This document shows, piece by piece, positions 4,529 to 5,459 of a DNA stretch of 5,459 bases. The stretch is from NCBI GenBank assembly GCA_025934385.1, contig JAICYE010000186.1, positions 1-5,459 of the forward strand, given 5' to 3'. Made by a program: the position numbers and the translations under genes. The first letter of the stretch is position 1. Every line of letters starts with the position of its first letter. The notes beneath the pieces were generated by a model. That model searched no databases. It was not told the origin of the DNA and was given only the letters and a program-made list of their open reading frames with translations. Origin of the DNA: Acidimicrobiia bacterium. Its GTDB lineage: Bacteria; Actinomycetota; Acidimicrobiia; IMCC26256; BP-133.

Positions 4529-5459
4529 TCAGGAGAACAAGCACTCCCCGAGGCGGGCCAGGCCCCGGAGGTCGTGGATGTCCTCCTCGAAGGCCGGTAC
4601 CCGGAGCACCGGCGCCGACAGGCGCCCGAGCTCGCCCCGCAGCTCGGCCTCCCGCTTGGCCGCCACCTCGAAGTTGAGGAAGGACTCGCCGATCGTCGTG
4701 AGCACCCGGGAGACCGTGGCCGGGTCGAGCTCGGCGTCGGCCCCGGCGGCGGACGCCGCCGCCGGCCCGGGGTCGGTCACCAGCGCTCGGGCGGCGGCGT
4801 CGCCCGCCTCGTCGAGGAGGTAGTCGGGCAGCGTCTTGTTGAGGACCACGGCCCCGAGGTGCAGCTTCCGGGCGACCAGCTCGGAGACGAAGAACTCCGC
4901 CTCCCGCAGTGGCGCCGCCTCCAGCGTCGACACCACCACGAACGTCGTACGGCGGTCGTGGAGCAGCGCCTCCACCGACCGGGCCCGCTTGACGAACCCG
5001 TCGTACATCGTCTGGAAGTTGAGGAAGAACTCGGCGATGTCCTCCAGGAACTGGCTGCCGAGAATGCGGTCGGCCACCTGGTAGAAGGGCCGGCTGGCCA
5101 TGTTCATCATCCGGGCGCCCCGCCGGCCGCCGACCCGGTAGGGCATGGTCAGCCAGCGCAGCAACCGGCTGCCGAAGAAGTCGGCCATCCGCTCGGGGGC
5201 TTCGAGGAAATCGAGTGCGTTCCTGGTCGGCGGAGTGTCGACGACGATCAGGTCGTAGCCGCCCTCGGCGTGGATCTCGTGGAGCCGCTCCATGGCGATG
5301 TAGTCGTGGCTCTGGACGAACCGGGCGGTGATGTTGTGGTACAGCCGGTTCTCCAGGATCCGGTAGGCGGTCTCCTCGTCCCGGGCGTGGCGGAGCACGA
5401 GGTCGTCCCAGCTCTGCTTGGTGTCGAGCATGGCCGCCCACAGCCCGCCCCGGATCTCC
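4529..5459 (-). CDS. ArsA/Get3-family ATPase, C-terminal part (5' end outside window)
   Basis: 309 residues are visible, ending at TGA 4529-4531. The frame stays open to the window edge, and the block GGLWAAMLDTK upstream of the internal ATG at 5431 belongs to the family. The P-loop (KGGVGKT-type) therefore lies outside, and that ATG is not the start. Visible motifs: DLIVVDTPPTRNALDFLEAP (about 5254-5195), equivalent to the ArsA/Get3 switch II DTAPTGH region; VVVSTLEAAPLREAEFF (about 4936-4886); and GAVVLNKTLP (about 4855-4826), whose Asn-Lys contacts the adenine base. The arrangement resembles the second member of the actinobacterial tandem ArsA-like pair (mycobacterial Rv3679/Rv3680 type) rather than a true arsenite pump, and no ars genes are nearby. 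A partner ATPase gene would be predicted just upstream, beyond the window. It is probably the promoter-proximal visible gene of the minus-strand operon. Family confident; role uncertain. Confidence 0.88.
   Translation of the reverse strand, partial: EIRGGLWAAMLDTKQSWDDLVLRHARDEETAYRILENRLYHNITARFVQSHDYIAMERLHEIHAEGGYDLIVVDTPPTRNALDFLEAPERMADFFGSRLLRWLTMPYRVGGRRGARMMNMASRPFYQVADRILGSQFLEDIAEFFLNFQTMYDGFVKRARSVEALLHDRRTTFVVVSTLEAAPLREAEFFVSELVARKLHLGAVVLNKTLPDYLLDEAGDAAARALVTDPGPAAASAAGADAELDPATVSRVLTTIGESFLNFEVAAKREAELRGELGRLSAPVLRVPAFEEDIHDLRGLARLGECLFS

Noticed and set aside
5429..5431. ATG as the start of the ArsA-like protein
   Set aside because: The conserved GGLWAAMLDTK block continues upstream in frame to the window edge and the nucleotide-binding P-loop has not yet appeared, so this is an internal methionine.

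Overview
The window is very GC-rich and densely packed. Most intergenic gaps are under 80 bases, one gene pair overlaps by 4 bp, and start codons are mixed ATG/GTG. The gene set is a PdtaS-type sensor kinase next to a YegS-like lipid kinase, plus a Get3/ArsA-like ATPase of the kind found as tandem pairs in mycobacteria. This points to a high-GC actinobacterium, possibly an uncultured Acidimicrobiia-like lineage. The phylum-level call is fairly secure from gene content; the class-level guess is inference.

Layout: a short plus-strand fragment (1-102) is the C-terminus of a diacylglycerol/lipid kinase. It converges, with only 15 bases between, on a minus-strand series that fills the rest of the window. 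Read in the direction of transcription (right to left), the series is: the C-terminal part of an ArsA/Get3-like ATPase (4529-5459, cut by the window edge); a nicotinamidase-like isochorismatase-fold hydrolase (3862-4509); a rhodanese-less ThiI tRNA 4-thiouridine synthase (2708-3865, GTGA overlap with the previous gene); a PHP-family histidinol-phosphatase-like enzyme (1762-2634); and, after a 168-base spacer, a soluble GAF-PAS-HisKA_2-HATPase kinase of the PdtaS family (118-1593). The first three genes look co-transcribed. The PHP gene follows after 73 bases and may have its own leaderless promoter. The proteins do not form one obvious pathway. They cover ATPase chaperone/transport, NAD salvage-like hydrolysis, tRNA/thiamine sulfur transfer, histidinol-phosphate-type dephosphorylation, and two-component signalling to an ANTAR RNA-binding regulator that is not encoded here.

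The most unusual object is not a gene. Almost the whole spacer between the PHP gene and the kinase (1602-1762, 161 nt) is one long imperfect palindrome. Fifty-four opposed positions, of which 45 are Watson-Crick and 6 are G.U on the plus strand, surround a symmetric internal loop and a perfect 8-bp apical hairpin closed by GGGA. The wobble polarity and the GNRA-type loop both favour the plus-strand RNA, although both flanking genes are on the minus strand. The two unpaired strands of the internal loop each run into a perfect AGGAGG. It may be an undescribed structured RNA, a palindromic mobile repeat, or an RNase III-type processing/coupling hairpin. No sequence search was possible here.
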